Positions 45,001-52,147 of a stretch of DNA of 64,000 nt are shown piece by piece (position 1 is the first letter of the stretch; each line of letters starts with the position of its first letter). Position numbers and translations under genes: made by a program. The notes below the pieces were generated by a model. That model was not told the origin of the DNA. It was given only the letters and a program-made list of their open reading frames with translations, and did not search any database. The stretch is from Spartinivicinus ruber (lineage in GTDB: Bacteria; Pseudomonadota; Gammaproteobacteria; Pseudomonadales; Zooshikellaceae), in contig NZ_CP048878.1 of the NCBI RefSeq assembly GCF_011009015.1, positions 1,587,001 to 1,651,000 of the forward strand, written 5' to 3'.

Positions 45001-47095
45001 TTATCATTCAGTTCCTATTGGTATTAATACATCAGGCTCTAAGTTGTATGTGTTGGATCAATATCAATCACTAGTGCCTATTGGAGTACCAGGAGAGCTG
45101 TATATTGGTGGCAAAGGGGTTGCAAGAGGATACTTAGGTAAGTCAGAGTTAACAGCAGAAAAGTTTGTTATGGATCCGTTCACAGATCCTGATGGAAATT
45201 CAAATGCAAAAATGTATCGTGCTGGAGATAGGGTGCGCTGGTTACCTGGTGGTAATTTAGAGTTTTTAGGACGAATAGATAATCAGGTTAAAATACGAGG
45301 TTACCGGATAGAGCTGGGTGAAATAGAAACTCAACTTAATTTACATGACTGGGTGACAGATACCGTTGTGGTGATCCATGGTAATGAAGGTGAAGAAAAG
45401 AAAATAGTTGCTTACTTGGTTATGAATGATGCTGTTGATAATGAATCATATCAGCAGATAATAACTTGTCAGAAAATGTTGCAAAGAGAGCTTGAAGTTT
45501 ATTTAAAACAACGCTTACCGGACTATATGATTCCTAGCTGTTTTCTAGTGATTGATCAGATACCATTAACTCCTAACCAAAAGGTTGATCGAAAAGCATT
45601 ACCTGATCCTGTTTTTGCTATTAGTCAGCTTGTAATAGAAAGTGCCGAATCACGCTTAGAGCAACAGTTGTTGACGATCTGGCAAACAGTGTTAGATGTG
45701 AATAAAGTATTTGGTGTTACGGATGATTTCTTTTCTTTAGGTGGCCACTCAATTCTAGCTGTGCGACTGGTTGCTGCAATTAATAAACAGTTACTGTTTA
45801 AACTGACTATTCAGCAATTATTTGCTAACCCTTCGGTTAGGGAATTAGCTTATTTTATTGAAGGCACTAACAAACAGCAAAAAGATCAAGAAAATAGGAA
45901 AAATTCTCTTGAGTATCAACAGGTAAAAATTGAGGATAATTTAGTAGCAGCAGTACCAGATTTTACTGTTCTTCCTAATCACTCAGTTGGTAATTTTAAT
46001 CATGTTTTGCTAACTGGTGTGACAGGCTTTGTTGGTGCCTATCTATTAAATAAAGTACTTACTCAGTGGTCGCAGGCAAACTGTTATTGTGTAGTAAGAG
46101 CTAGCGATATCAATGTAGGTTATATAAGGATTAAGCAAAACCTAGAAAAATATGGATTATGGGAAAGTGCCTATAATGAACGAATTACTGTTATATTAGG
46201 TGATCTTAATCAGGATAAGTTAGGATTAGCGGAGCACTTATGGGAAGCATTGGTAGAAGAGATTGATTTAATTATTCATAATGGTGCATGGGTTAATCAT
46301 TTATTGCCCTACCAGCAGCTGAAACCTGCTAATGTTAATGCAACGTTATCTTTAATGGAGCTAGCTAGTAAAGGGTGTCATACTCGGTTTACTTATATCT
46401 CAACAACTGGTGTATTTAGTAGCCAACTAGGTCGGGATCAGGTTTCAGAAGTAACTTCTATTGAAAATGAAAGACAGTTAGCACACTCGGGATATGGTGC
46501 TTCGAAATGGGTAGCTGAAAATCTATTACTTGCAGCTCAACAAAAAGGACTGGATTTATTGATTTTTAGATTAGGTCGAGTGGCAGCTGATAGTAATACT
46601 GGACAAGGTGCACCTGAAGATGTAATAGGCCGTTATTTACGCTCTTGTATGTTATTGTCAGTTGTTCCTGATAGCTCATTTGAAGAAACCTTAATTACGG
46701 TTGATACAGTAGCTGATGCAGTCATTAATTTAGTTAGTAGGAAAAGGTTAGAGCAACGAATTTTTCATTTAATAGGTAATCAAGTAGTTGATTGGAACCA
46801 AGTGCTAATTAAGAATACGGCTCTAAGTCAGGTAAGTTGGCAGCAATGGTTAGCCATTGCTAAGGAGGCGGCTAATAAAAATAGTCATTTACCTGTTGCA
46901 CCCTATTTACACGGTATTTTTGATAGTACGAATAAAGCAGTTGGTTTTGCTATTAATCAGGAATTAACTGAGAAAGTACTTATCGAACAGGATGTCAATA
47001 TTTCAAGAGTGACGGATACCATGTTGAGCCAGTACATTAATTTATTAGCTGAAATGGTTGAAACTATAGAGGTAATTGACGTTATTAATGAATAG
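33071..47095 (+). CDS. Four-module non-ribosomal peptide synthetase with terminal reductase
   Basis: A 4674-aa NRPS with the order C-A-T-C-A-T-C-A-T-C-A-T-R. Condensation motifs are HHILIDG (H136) in C1 and HHIASDGWS near residues 1192, 2258 and 3327. Carrier serines are S1004, S2064, S3140 and S4227 (LGGHS motifs). Ten-residue adenylation codes read by eye are DAFFIGVTFK (module 1, Ile/Val-like), DAFWLGGTFK (module 2, Val), DAWLIGAICK (module 3, Leu or aromatic, uncertain) and DAEDIGIIAK (module 4; two acidic pocket residues suggest Lys/Arg/Orn). The end (from about residue 4310) is a thioester reductase with GVTGFVG, YISTTGVF and YGASK, so release as aldehyde or alcohol is expected. C1 differs from the other three and may acylate the first residue. 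No epimerisation domain, thioesterase, MbtH or phosphopantetheinyl transferase gene is nearby. AAGGA precedes the ATG. Confidence 0.95.
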   Translation: MVACINLHLSQEEVFFDQIANPKTTQWNIGSNVKINGQLKPEFLMQAITFVVESLDIFKFKVSEDEGNPYLYKDPLINIDYRNQLDFSREKFPEDKAKQFIRDEFDTNFELLSGNLYEFYLLKLSDQEYWWCSRFHHILIDGFGIAIFCKTVAKLYTSLVQGKPAGDLQHNLFAYLDSIKESHFYYNSSQYQQDTVYWRNKFNTVPEKLLAKKYSQQLFISETIDIEIAKQDREQLEQFRSTANISLLQMTLAALVIYFDRITAQQPLVFGIPLHNRLSKKQQKTVGMFTSLVPFCYQMGDSKPIDALLAEIKNTRKQDFPHQRYPLAHLKRQMIEKFGQSYELFDVAVNYGKFDYQLEFDGLESTVQQVISRKKSLPLHVFWCDFGQHQPLTLKIIYRNDYMDEQEATLFAQRVIHILQQLVTKTDCLTSDIEVISASELQLIQSWTQPKQVLSEEQSIFNNKQIQTLFEEQVDKQPDSIAVVFGQQQLTYYELNSKANQLAHYLVEHGVQAETLVGLCVERSIDMVIGMLAIIKAGGAYLPIDPSYPKERQAYLLEDSRPILILTHSNLLAELPGFNGRICCLDIEWPKLKHYAKTNLQVSNSLNSLAYIIYTSGSTGKPKGVCVEQAGIIRLVKATNYVALSPTDVIAQASNHSFDAATFEIWGALLNGAKLVYISKSVLLLPEALKAQLSRDNITTLFMTTALFNAVVEQQPDTFSQLKYLIFGGEAASVTHVNRVLDNGKPAHLLNVYGPTENTTFSTWYEIQGQQQSYPIGIPLAYSSAYVVDKHNNFCPVGVAGELLVGGFGVARGYLNRQELTAEKFINNPFNSVENERLYRTGDLVCWLPDGNLEFLGRIDNQIKLRGFRIELDEIASLLKQHEQVKTATVLVREDQPGDKRLAGYVVTANTNSSLETELLQHLANQLPEYMVPAAIVALTEFPLTENGKIDHQSLPKPDYNLVNNMVTPSSEVEKSLALIWQQVLGIEQPLSLHDHFFNLGGHSLLAVKLASQIRHQFQVDIGIETVFAQPTLGALANIITATNTTVLSRINATDRLAPLPLSYAQQRLWFIDQMEKGSQQYHIPITYHLSGNLNIKALSQAFIKLIERHESLRTVFKLLDDEARQYVQTLPENWQLTVTDLRTATIEEKQQQLDTLKKQLHKLPFDLSQDLMLRAHLIRLINDEALLLITMHHIASDGWSAEILIKELNHLYNSFIENQNNPLPELTVQYGDYAIWQREWLQAERLKKELAYWQQQLAGVPEVHNLPLDKPRPTVQKYQGKRIEQIIPAALADKFEAICRDQEATLFMGLHAVLSILINRYSGESDIVIGTPAANREQAEVAPLIGFFVNTLVLRADLSGDINFKQLLDQTKKTALAAYAHQQLPFDTLVEYIQPARSLGYHPLFQIVLALQNNQQAKLQLTEVQAELLKPELFTAKFDLMLNVEKSSSGFALWWEYNTALFNHNTVEQLASHFNQLIEQLVLSTDRPFKELSLLSEDEQQRLLTQWSNSQSICQASETIHRLFERQALKTPEAIAVVAEGEQLTYQALNQRANQLAHYLRASGVDTETLVGLCVERSIDMVVSILAILKAGGSYLPLDPSYPKERLDYILEDSNPLLLITQRNLLNHFPDYTGLITYIDTDWPIIQAYTGHNLTNISEITKLAYVIYTSGSTGKPKGTLVRHKGVVRLVINNQALPFLSPETVTMQCASIAFDAATFELWGALLNGGRVVLYSEEMVDIKLLESMINQYQVNTMWLTAGLFDHFVQQVDTPLNSMQYLLAGGDVLSPESVHQLYQAYPNIQVINGYGPTENTTFTCCYSVPRDFNQNQALPIGKPISATHVYVLNDALDLLPTGAIGELYVGGDGLAKGYLNQTELTAERFIRHPFNSDPHAWLYRTGDLVRWLPDGNLAFVGRADHQVKIRGFRIELGEIEALIAACEQVQEVVVIAREDRPGDKRLVAYIVAEPTINFTVFKRQLSKQMASQLPEYMVPTALVALTELPLTTNGKVNRKALPKPDYRNDAAFIKPVSPTQIALAQLWKQVLGINEELSLIDNFFGLGGHSLLAVKLAGLIRKQFKLEVSVRDIFAFPTLDGLATSLEQGSVTQLINSDNHVTIHKTNRSEPLPLSYAQQRLWFIDQMEEGSDQYHMPYLYRLTGPLNKEALSLAFRKVLQRHESLRTVFKLMNGEARQYVQALPENWQLVSSDLRDQSYALQQKQLEKIKQQIHKTPYDLSHDIMLRAHLVQLKSQEALLLINMHHIASDGWSMGVLMNELNQLYANICKGNSVEKNLPELAIQYGDYAVWQRNWLSGQLLEEKLDYLQQQLQGIPEVHNLPLDNPRPAVQQYRGSHFVYELDPILIKQFKALCQAKGATLFMGLHAVLASLISRYSGETDIVIGTPVANREQSEVATLIGFFVNTLVLRSDLSDEISFDDLLIQSKQTALAAYTRQQVPFDHLVERLKPSRSLSYHPIFQVMLALQNNEQVAPELDNITAELIRPDFPVAKFDLTLVAEEREHSFVLTWEYNTAIFKCSTIEQFAKHFVKLLEQAIITPDMPVMQLPLLSKQETEQLLADYSRTVCTTVNTKILGGNNGIHHLFELQAYNTPTQTAVVFEAQQLSYQQLNEKANQLAHYLMARGVTPGTFVGICLTRSLDLITTILGILKAGGVYVPLDPNYPLERLSFMVEDSKVKFILMNKMLTDAIPLDQIQISESNIIYIDDLQVTDQLGKCPVTNITDEKVNVAAADLAYVIYTSGSTGKPKGTLVNHKGLVNILQSQKENLQLSTTSRVLQFASISFDAATWEWSMALTSGATLYLFPQAMIVSLETLSEQVANFQLTHALLPPAVLPLLNENNWQSLKCLIIGGDSCPLDLAKQWSKERILLNAYGPTEATICATIAQITENDSVMHIGKPFTGVEAYVLDKAQQPVPIGVAGELYIGGVGVARGYLNRPELTAEKFIQHPFNNDPSTRLYATGDLVRWLPDGNLAFMGRIDHQVKIRGFRIELEEIEALILNHEGVKETVVIAREDQLVDKRLVGYVVVDTSHSFEMIKPDIMQLLSEQLPEYMVPATLMEVMSLPLTPNGKVDRKALPSPVYQGESSIVEPTTELEIALAGLWQKVLGTDDTISLNHNFFGLGGHSLLAVRLSGLIRQMFNVDISVRNIFTTPTLGSLVKAIEQAQVSEQPVIKPVDRSQPLPLSYAQQRLWFIDQMEEGSQQYHIPFIYQITGHLNSDALSQAFIALLTRHESLRTVIRLHEGKAAQVVLTLAEDWSLPITDVRYQSKNLQQKQINSLKEQLHKAPFDLSQDLMLRVHLIRVSNDENLLLMTMHHIASDGWSVGVLIDELNQQYNNLSQEKAMELSELAIQYGDYAVWQRQWLQGEVLEKQLTYWQQQLSGIPEIHSLPLDKPRPAVQQFNGEHHFCEIDAELAKRFKALCQTQGATLFMGLHAVLATLLSRYSGESDIVIGTPVANREQAEVSALIGFFVNTLVLRCNVSAELSFNELLGQCKQTALAAYAHQQVPFDHLVETLRPSRSLSYHPVIQVMLALQNNHRNELQFNQLTITSEPLALSTSLFDLTLNVIEKEGKFILCWEYNTDLFLDETIENLARRFEKIMTFATTKPGQAVFKLPILTNYEEQQLININQQQALLPNNESNACIHQLFEQVADQYPQSIAIVCGSQTLTYSVLNSKANQLAHYLLELEVKPDDIVAICLERSIDLMIAIIATLKAGGAYLPLDPTYPDDRINYMLEDSTAKQLITTKLLSKKLGCNSQNVVCIDEEFLMQHVVALPVTNINLETINVTNNHLAYLIYTSGSTGLPKGVMVEHHSLVDHIQEVINVYQVWPQDRVLQFFNIGFDAATEQFFVSLVSGATLYLHDKGLITDKEFAKLLLQDELTHIDLPPLYAKEVLLPYINDIEFWQQSKLRNVIVGGDVLPADFARAWATSKANLHCQLINIYGPTEATIASTYYVVPDNINYHSVPIGINTSGSKLYVLDQYQSLVPIGVPGELYIGGKGVARGYLGKSELTAEKFVMDPFTDPDGNSNAKMYRAGDRVRWLPGGNLEFLGRIDNQVKIRGYRIELGEIETQLNLHDWVTDTVVVIHGNEGEEKKIVAYLVMNDAVDNESYQQIITCQKMLQRELEVYLKQRLPDYMIPSCFLVIDQIPLTPNQKVDRKALPDPVFAISQLVIESAESRLEQQLLTIWQTVLDVNKVFGVTDDFFSLGGHSILAVRLVAAINKQLLFKLTIQQLFANPSVRELAYFIEGTNKQQKDQENRKNSLEYQQVKIEDNLVAAVPDFTVLPNHSVGNFNHVLLTGVTGFVGAYLLNKVLTQWSQANCYCVVRASDINVGYIRIKQNLEKYGLWESAYNERITVILGDLNQDKLGLAEHLWEALVEEIDLIIHNGAWVNHLLPYQQLKPANVNATLSLMELASKGCHTRFTYISTTGVFSSQLGRDQVSEVTSIENERQLAHSGYGASKWVAENLLLAAQQKGLDLLIFRLGRVAADSNTGQGAPEDVIGRYLRSCMLLSVVPDSSFEETLITVDTVADAVINLVSRKRLEQRIFHLIGNQVVDWNQVLIKNTALSQVSWQQWLAIAKEAANKNSHLPVAPYLHGIFDSTNKAVGFAINQELTEKVLIEQDVNISRVTDTMLSQYINLLAEMVETIEVIDVINE

Positions 47096-47116
47096 GTGAA
47101 CTAATCTCTAGATACG

Positions 47117-47154
47117 GGGCATAAAGGAAGTTATTTTCAACTTCTTTTATGCCC
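47117..47154. terminator. Hairpin terminator between NRPS and GspE-like gene
   Basis: GGGCATAAAGGAAGTT (47117-47132) and AACTTCTTTTATGCCC (47139-47154) form a 16-bp stem with one G-T wobble and loop ATTTTC. It lies between convergent genes and probably ends both transcripts. Confidence 0.75.
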
Positions 47155-47202
47155 AAATAATTTCCAAATATCAAGCTTAAGGTATGCTGGTAAATATTTA
47201 GG

Positions 47203-49038
47203 TCAAGCCCTTCGCAAATGGCTTTTTGCTGGCTTATTGATATCTATAATGACTCGTGGCTCTGTAGGTATTCGATAGACAACCTCATCTAAAGAAGTTA
47301 TGCCTGCTTTGGCTTTATTCATTGCATCTGTAAATAAAGGAGTCATTCCTTGTTTGATGGCATAGTGATAAATTTCCATGCCCGTATTTCCTTTTAAAAT
47401 CATATCCCTAATGTATTCATCTACAATCAGTAACTCAAAGACGCCTACTTGTCCATAATAACCTCGGTGATTACATTTCTCGCAGCCGCTGGATACGAAG
47501 TAACGTCCACCTCCTAGTTGGCTTTCAGTTAATCCTAATACTTTGAGTCGTTTTTTGCTTAAAGAATCACGCTTTTTGCAATGAGGACATAAAACACGGA
47601 TTAGTCGCTGAGCTAGTACGACTTGCAATACATCTGAAAGAATAGATGCTGTAGCACCTAATGATAATAAACGTGGTACAGCGAAGGCTGAACAGGTGGC
47701 ATGAAGTGTTGAAAAGATTAGGTGACCAGTTGCTGCAGCCATAATAGCTGTTTCTGCAGATGCTTGATCAAGAATTTCACCTAATAGAATAATATCCGGA
47801 TCCTGTCTTAGCACATCTTCAAAAGCATCGTCAAAACTATAGTTTTTGAAAAAATCTACATGAATTTGATTTATGCCGCGCATTTGGTATTCAATAGGTG
47901 ATTCTAAGGTCATTATTGAGCAGTCATCTCTATTTAAATATTCTAAAGCAGCATAAATAGTGGTAGTTTTACCACTCCCTGTAGGACCTACAACCAAAAT
48001 TAGCCCTTGTTTGGAGTTTAAATGAACAATGAGTTTATCATATTCTTCCTCACTCATACCAAGGTCAGTTAGAGACAGAATACGCTTATTTTTGTCTAAA
48101 AGTCGCAGTGCAAATCTTTCCCCATAGATGCTGGGCACTGTTGCAATTCGAATATCTACTCCAGTATCCACGACATTTTCATAGGTGAAGCTGCCATTTT
48201 GTGCTTGCGTTTTTAATGTTGGTTGTAGCTTGGCCATTACCTTTAATCGATTAAAAAAACGTGACTGAATGATTTTAGGTAGATACCACTGCGTTGCTAA
48301 AATACCATCTTTTCTTAACCTAACCTTAATCGCATCTTCGTAGGGTTCAATATGTATATCAGTTGCCCCAATATAGATGGCATAGTCAAAGATTTTTTGG
48401 ATTAAAATAGAAACACCAATTTCACCTACTTTGGGTACTTCTGCCTGTTTAGTGAAAAGTGAAATCTCTCGTTGTAGTGCCTGGCCAAGAGGCTCAGTCC
48501 AAATACTCACATGAGGCTCTATGTCTTTTTTGCCTGTCACTTCGTCAATTGTTTCTTCAATAACATCATTAAAATCTTTGCCTTCAGCATAAGGATAGTG
48601 TCTGACAATGGCCCGAAGAATGGTTTTAAAATAACAGACATGGCGCTTGATTGCTTTACCACAGCTTTTTTCTAACTCTTCTACCAGCTTATTATCTGTT
48701 GGATTAGACATGGCTACATGGACATGTTCGTCTTCAAGCTTAAACGGAAATACGATATTTTTAAGTACTAATTCATTGGAGAATAAATTAAATAACTCTT
48801 CTGGAATAGTGCGTTGTGTAATCTCATAGAGAGGATCGGTTACAGGGTAGCCAGTCACTTCAGATAGTACCTCATTTAGCTGTTCAACCGTTAGCAAATT
48901 GAGATCATGAAGTACTTCATAAATCAAGTTATCTGAATAGCTGGTAATGATTTTTGCCTGAATAAGCTTGGAAGGGGATATCATATTATTTTTTGTAATA
49001 TAATCAATAACGGCTGCTTCTAATTCTTCATTGGTCAT
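47203..49038 (-). CDS. GspE/PilB-family secretion ATPase, orphan
   Basis: A 611-aa hexameric secretion or pilus ATPase. An N-terminal T2SSE_N-type domain (about residues 1-150) is followed by the catalytic part with ATDIHIEPYE, Walker A GPTGSGKTTT, and the zinc motif CPHCKK...CEKCNHRGYYG. Two usually conserved boxes differ: the Asp box reads TLESPIEYQM (normally EDP) and the Walker B/His region reads LLGEILDQASAE (normally GEIRD). The ATG at 49038 is chosen because GGGAG precedes it by 8 bases; an upstream TTG is less likely. No pilin, GspF/PilC or secretin gene is adjacent, so it may be a divergent regulator-like paralogue. Confidence 0.85.
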   Translation of the reverse strand: MTNEELEAAVIDYITKNNMISPSKLIQAKIITSYSDNLIYEVLHDLNLLTVEQLNEVLSEVTGYPVTDPLYEITQRTIPEELFNLFSNELVLKNIVFPFKLEDEHVHVAMSNPTDNKLVEELEKSCGKAIKRHVCYFKTILRAIVRHYPYAEGKDFNDVIEETIDEVTGKKDIEPHVSIWTEPLGQALQREISLFTKQAEVPKVGEIGVSILIQKIFDYAIYIGATDIHIEPYEDAIKVRLRKDGILATQWYLPKIIQSRFFNRLKVMAKLQPTLKTQAQNGSFTYENVVDTGVDIRIATVPSIYGERFALRLLDKNKRILSLTDLGMSEEEYDKLIVHLNSKQGLILVVGPTGSGKTTTIYAALEYLNRDDCSIMTLESPIEYQMRGINQIHVDFFKNYSFDDAFEDVLRQDPDIILLGEILDQASAETAIMAAATGHLIFSTLHATCSAFAVPRLLSLGATASILSDVLQVVLAQRLIRVLCPHCKKRDSLSKKRLKVLGLTESQLGGGRYFVSSGCEKCNHRGYYGQVGVFELLIVDEYIRDMILKGNTGMEIYHYAIKQGMTPLFTDAMNKAKAGITSLDEVVYRIPTEPRVIIDINKPAKSHLRRA

Positions 49039-49208
49039 TACTGCACTCCCCAACTACATACTACTGCTTATGATGCGATAAAGATTATGAGTAATAGAAA
49101 GATAGCAGTTAATATTGAAAGCCTCTATTTTTAACTTATATTCCTGCTTTGATATTTTACGCTGCTTTTCTGATTACCAGGGCTTCTATAAGTTAGTTTT
49201 TTATAACT

Positions 49209-49808
49209 TTATAGTTCAACCTCATCAAGCAGTGCAGATACATTTAATACTTCAGGAGACTCCACCTTACCTCTTGGAGGGGTTATTCCATTAAGAAAGT
49301 CATACATTTGTTTGGTAATCATGTCAACTATTTTTATTTCTATTTGTTTGGTATCGTTGAATTTTAACGATGAAAAATAATGCAGATCATCAATGGCATT
49401 TTCACACAGTTCATTAGCATAAACTTTGAGTAAACAGCAGTTGGAAGAAAGAGTGTCTTCTAATTGGGCAAAGTTAAAATATTCTGTAGAGGGCAGAGCA
49501 TGGTCGGGGTTTAAGTTAATTGGCTTTTGATTAATAGACTTGCTGACTTTAATTTCTTCAAATAAAGAGAGTGAAAACTTGATTGGTCGCTCCGTTGACT
49601 CATTATTTTTATCCACAAGGCTAATAAAAATATTGTAATGATTTGTTGATATTCTTTCAAAGTAAATGTCGCTATATATAAATAAATTTTTGAGAGACTT
49701 TTTTATTGAATATATTGCAAGTTTGTTAATTTTTTTTATTCTTTGTGATACATAAAACTGCTTATACCAGTAGTCTATAAAATAGTTTGTATTATATTGA
49801 CTATCCAT
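49209..49808 (-). CDS. Hypothetical protein upstream of GspE-like gene
   Basis: A 199-aa protein without signal peptide or membrane segment that I do not recognise. It has a Lys/Ile-rich N-terminal half (about residues 20-45) and an acidic C-terminus (NVSALLDEVEL). An FNFAQLEDTLSSNCCLLKVYANELCENAID segment is helical. It is on the same strand as the orphan GspE-like ATPase and 170 bases upstream of it, so the two could form an operon. No promoter between them is obvious. Confidence 0.6.
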   Translation of the reverse strand: MDSQYNTNYFIDYWYKQFYVSQRIKKINKLAIYSIKKSLKNLFIYSDIYFERISTNHYNIFISLVDKNNESTERPIKFSLSLFEEIKVSKSINQKPINLNPDHALPSTEYFNFAQLEDTLSSNCCLLKVYANELCENAIDDLHYFSSLKFNDTKQIEIKIVDMITKQMYDFLNGITPPRGKVESPEVLNVSALLDEVEL

Positions 49809-49913
49809 GTTCTTTAGTTATACCTTGAGCAGCCGCTTAGCTGTATATCCTTTATTGAGTTAAGGAGTATTAGCTTGAGTATATACTTAATACAATAACA
49901 GAGGAATAGTAAT

Positions 49914-50060
49914 ATGAATCAGCAACACCTTGAATTTCATTCAGTGAAAGAAATTAACCTGTTTTCAGAAGGTGCTGGTAAGTATTGATATCGACTAGTT
50001 TTAGAACAAAGCTCTTATCTATTATGGTATGCAGATAAGCCCATAGATTGGTTTTCATGA
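49914..50060 (+). pseudogene. Possible small broken gene
   Basis: An ATG with a good ribosome-binding site (GAGG, 8 bases upstream) opens a 24-codon frame (MNQQHLEFHSVKEINLFSEG...) stopped by TGA at 49986-49988. The same frame then continues 23 codons to a TGA at 50058-50060. This could be a small gene with a nonsense mutation or chance. No family is recognised. Confidence 0.25.
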
Positions 50061-50586
50061 TGTGAGACAGCCCTTACTAAAGTGATTGCATAAGATAAAC
50101 CCCTATTTTTATCAAGTAGTTATGTAATTTGCCATCGGTGTTATGTGACAAGTATAAGGCAACTGGTGAATTATCTTTGTCAATTTGTCACAAATTTTAT
50201 TTGTAAGCAGAGCGTTATGCACACTAGTAATACAGCTGACTCCCACCATGTTGACTTCTTTATACTGTCCATTGGTCATAACAGTAGATGAATCAACAAC
50301 ATCACTGATTATAATCAGCCAGTTATCGGGGGCTGGTGAAAAATGGTTGGTACTAATAAAATCAGAAAACTTTGTAAATGAAGGTAAATCTTGATAAAAA
50401 GTCAGGTAATGACTTTGGCATTCTGGTTGTATGGATTATTATCAATTTAGTTTAAGTTTATATTAACTTATTGTTATTCCTCTCAACAGGTAAGCCACTC
50501 GATTACCGCACTATGGGTATATATAACTTAATTTAGTCTATTGGAAGTCTATGTGTGAATGGGATAATGGGATGGAATACTTAGGT
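50061..50586. other. AT-rich stretch, no supported gene
   Basis: Short overlapping frames on the plus strand have no family features or ribosome-binding sites. Nothing further is recognised here. Confidence 0.4.
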
Positions 50587-50928
50587 TTAATCAAACCAAA
50601 TAGTGATATTAACCTTTAAGCCTGGCTCTTTAAGGTTGTTTTCTATTCTGTTTGCTTGTTCACTTTCTATTTTTAATGAGTAAGGCTCGTTGATATCGAT
50701 AGGAGAATTATCTAATTGTAAGGTGATTTTAGGCTTTTTGGGAAGCTTATCATTAGTAGGGGCTTTATTTTCTTGCTCCTTAGCGGAGTTGAAGGTGTAT
50801 TCGAGAGCTGGTTGGGCAAAGCATGAGAATGAAGTTATATTAGTAAAAGCGCAGCTAATTAAAATAAAAATTCTAAGTAAACTAGGTTTTCTCTTGAGTA
50901 ATTGGCTTTTTGTAGGGGGGAAGTGCAT
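50587..50928 (-). CDS. Small predicted exported protein
   Basis: A 113-aa protein. Residues 1-38 look like a signal peptide: basic KRKPSLLR, hydrophobic IFILISCAFTNITSF, then a possible cleavage after CFA. The mature part is hydrophilic, Lys/Asn/Glu-rich, and ends in a beta-like LKVNITIWFD. No family is recognised. It stands alone, and the composition matches its AT-rich surroundings, so the gene call is tentative. Confidence 0.5.
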   Translation of the reverse strand: MHFPPTKSQLLKRKPSLLRIFILISCAFTNITSFSCFAQPALEYTFNSAKEQENKAPTNDKLPKKPKITLQLDNSPIDINEPYSLKIESEQANRIENNLKEPGLKVNITIWFD

Positions 50929-51148
50929 TCCATTAGTCCCTTTGGAAGTTGTTATTTTTGGTTTTAATAGTACTTTATTGATTGATCTTTAAAAGGAAGT
51001 GTGCACAGTTTTTAGACAAACTTTGAATAAATAATATGGAGTATAAGTAACCTGTATCACTTTTACTCCATGTTCTATTTCTTAATCGCGAATAATTAAA
51101 TATTAGTTTATCTGTAGTCAGGATGATGTAGTAAGTACGGTGTTATCT

Positions 51149-52147
51149 CTAGCTGTCAATGAGTATGTGGTTTAAGTAAAAACCTCCCACTAATAATAAT
51201 ATAAATAAGATAAGTGCTAACAATATAGGCTTGGCACCAGCGGATTTAATTGCTTTCCAGTGGGTTTGCATACCTAAGGCTGCCATGGCTATTGCTAATA
51301 AAAACTGACTGGTTAATTGGAAAGTGCCAAGAACGAATGGTGGGATTGTAGCATAAGAATTGATACCTGCTGTTACAATAAAACCTAAAACAAACCATGG
51401 GATGGTAATTTTAGTTTTACTAGACATATTATTAGTTGTTGTTTTATCAAGCTTACCTAAGATAACAGTTAGCATCAGGATAAAGGGTGCCAGTAGCATT
51501 ACCCGGATAAGTTTGACGACAACCGCTGTTTGCATGGCATTTTGACTAATGGTTTGACCAGCCGCTACTGCTTGGGCTACTTCATGGGCGGTGCTGCCAA
51601 TGTAAATACCAAATGCTTGTTCTGATGTGCCAGAAAATTGATAAATAATGGGGTAGCTAAACATGGCTAAGGTGCCAAATAAAACTACAGTGGCAACCGC
51701 AATGGTGACGTGTTGCTGTCGGGCTTTAATGGATGCTTCGGTTGCCAGAATAGCGGCAGCACCACAAATGGCACTGCCAACAGAAGTTAAAATTGCCATA
51801 TCACGGGGCAGTTTAAACAGTTTGATACCGATAAATGAGCCGATACTGAAAATAATTAAAATAATAAATATATCCAATAGTAATGCTTGCCAACCAACGG
51901 CAATAATTTGCTGAAAACTTAAACTGAAACCAAATGAAATAATGCCTAATCGAAGCAATTTTTGTTGGCAAAATTTAATAAATAATAACGCTTGTGAGTT
52001 GGGCTGATGCTGGGGAAGATGGCCAATAGTGGTACCTAAAATAATAGCTAAAGGTAGGGCACTTAAGCCAAGCTGGCTGAATAAACTGGTTTGTGCAAGC
52101 CCAATTGCTGTGATAGCAAGTAAGGGGAGTAGGAGAGCAACTGGCAT
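51149..52147 (-). CDS. YeiH-family putative sulfate export transporter
   Basis: A 332-aa inner-membrane protein with about ten helices, matching the YeiH/UPF0324 family. Characteristic motifs are LGLSALPLAIILGTTIGH near the N-terminus (about residue 27), the Gly/Ala-rich VGSAICGAAAILATEA (about residue 127), and YIGSTAHEVAQAVAAG (about residue 180). Family members are proposed to export sulfite or sulfonate-derived anions. The divergent LysR-type gene starts about 200 bases away; the same arrangement with YeiE occurs in other gammaproteobacteria, so regulation by that protein is likely. Confidence 0.9.
   Translation of the reverse strand: MPVALLLPLLAITAIGLAQTSLFSQLGLSALPLAIILGTTIGHLPQHQPNSQALLFIKFCQQKLLRLGIISFGFSLSFQQIIAVGWQALLLDIFIILIIFSIGSFIGIKLFKLPRDMAILTSVGSAICGAAAILATEASIKARQQHVTIAVATVVLFGTLAMFSYPIIYQFSGTSEQAFGIYIGSTAHEVAQAVAAGQTISQNAMQTAVVVKLIRVMLLAPFILMLTVILGKLDKTTTNNMSSKTKITIPWFVLGFIVTAGINSYATIPPFVLGTFQLTSQFLLAIAMAALGMQTHWKAIKSAGAKPILLALILFILLLVGGFYLNHILIDS

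Noticed and set aside
47203-49038. A type II secretion or type IV pilus locus
   Set aside because: Only the ATPase is present; no pilin, inner-membrane platform or secretin genes are nearby.
50690-50992. 100-codon plus-strand frame opposite the small exported protein
   Set aside because: It is antisense to a frame with a convincing signal peptide and has no family features.
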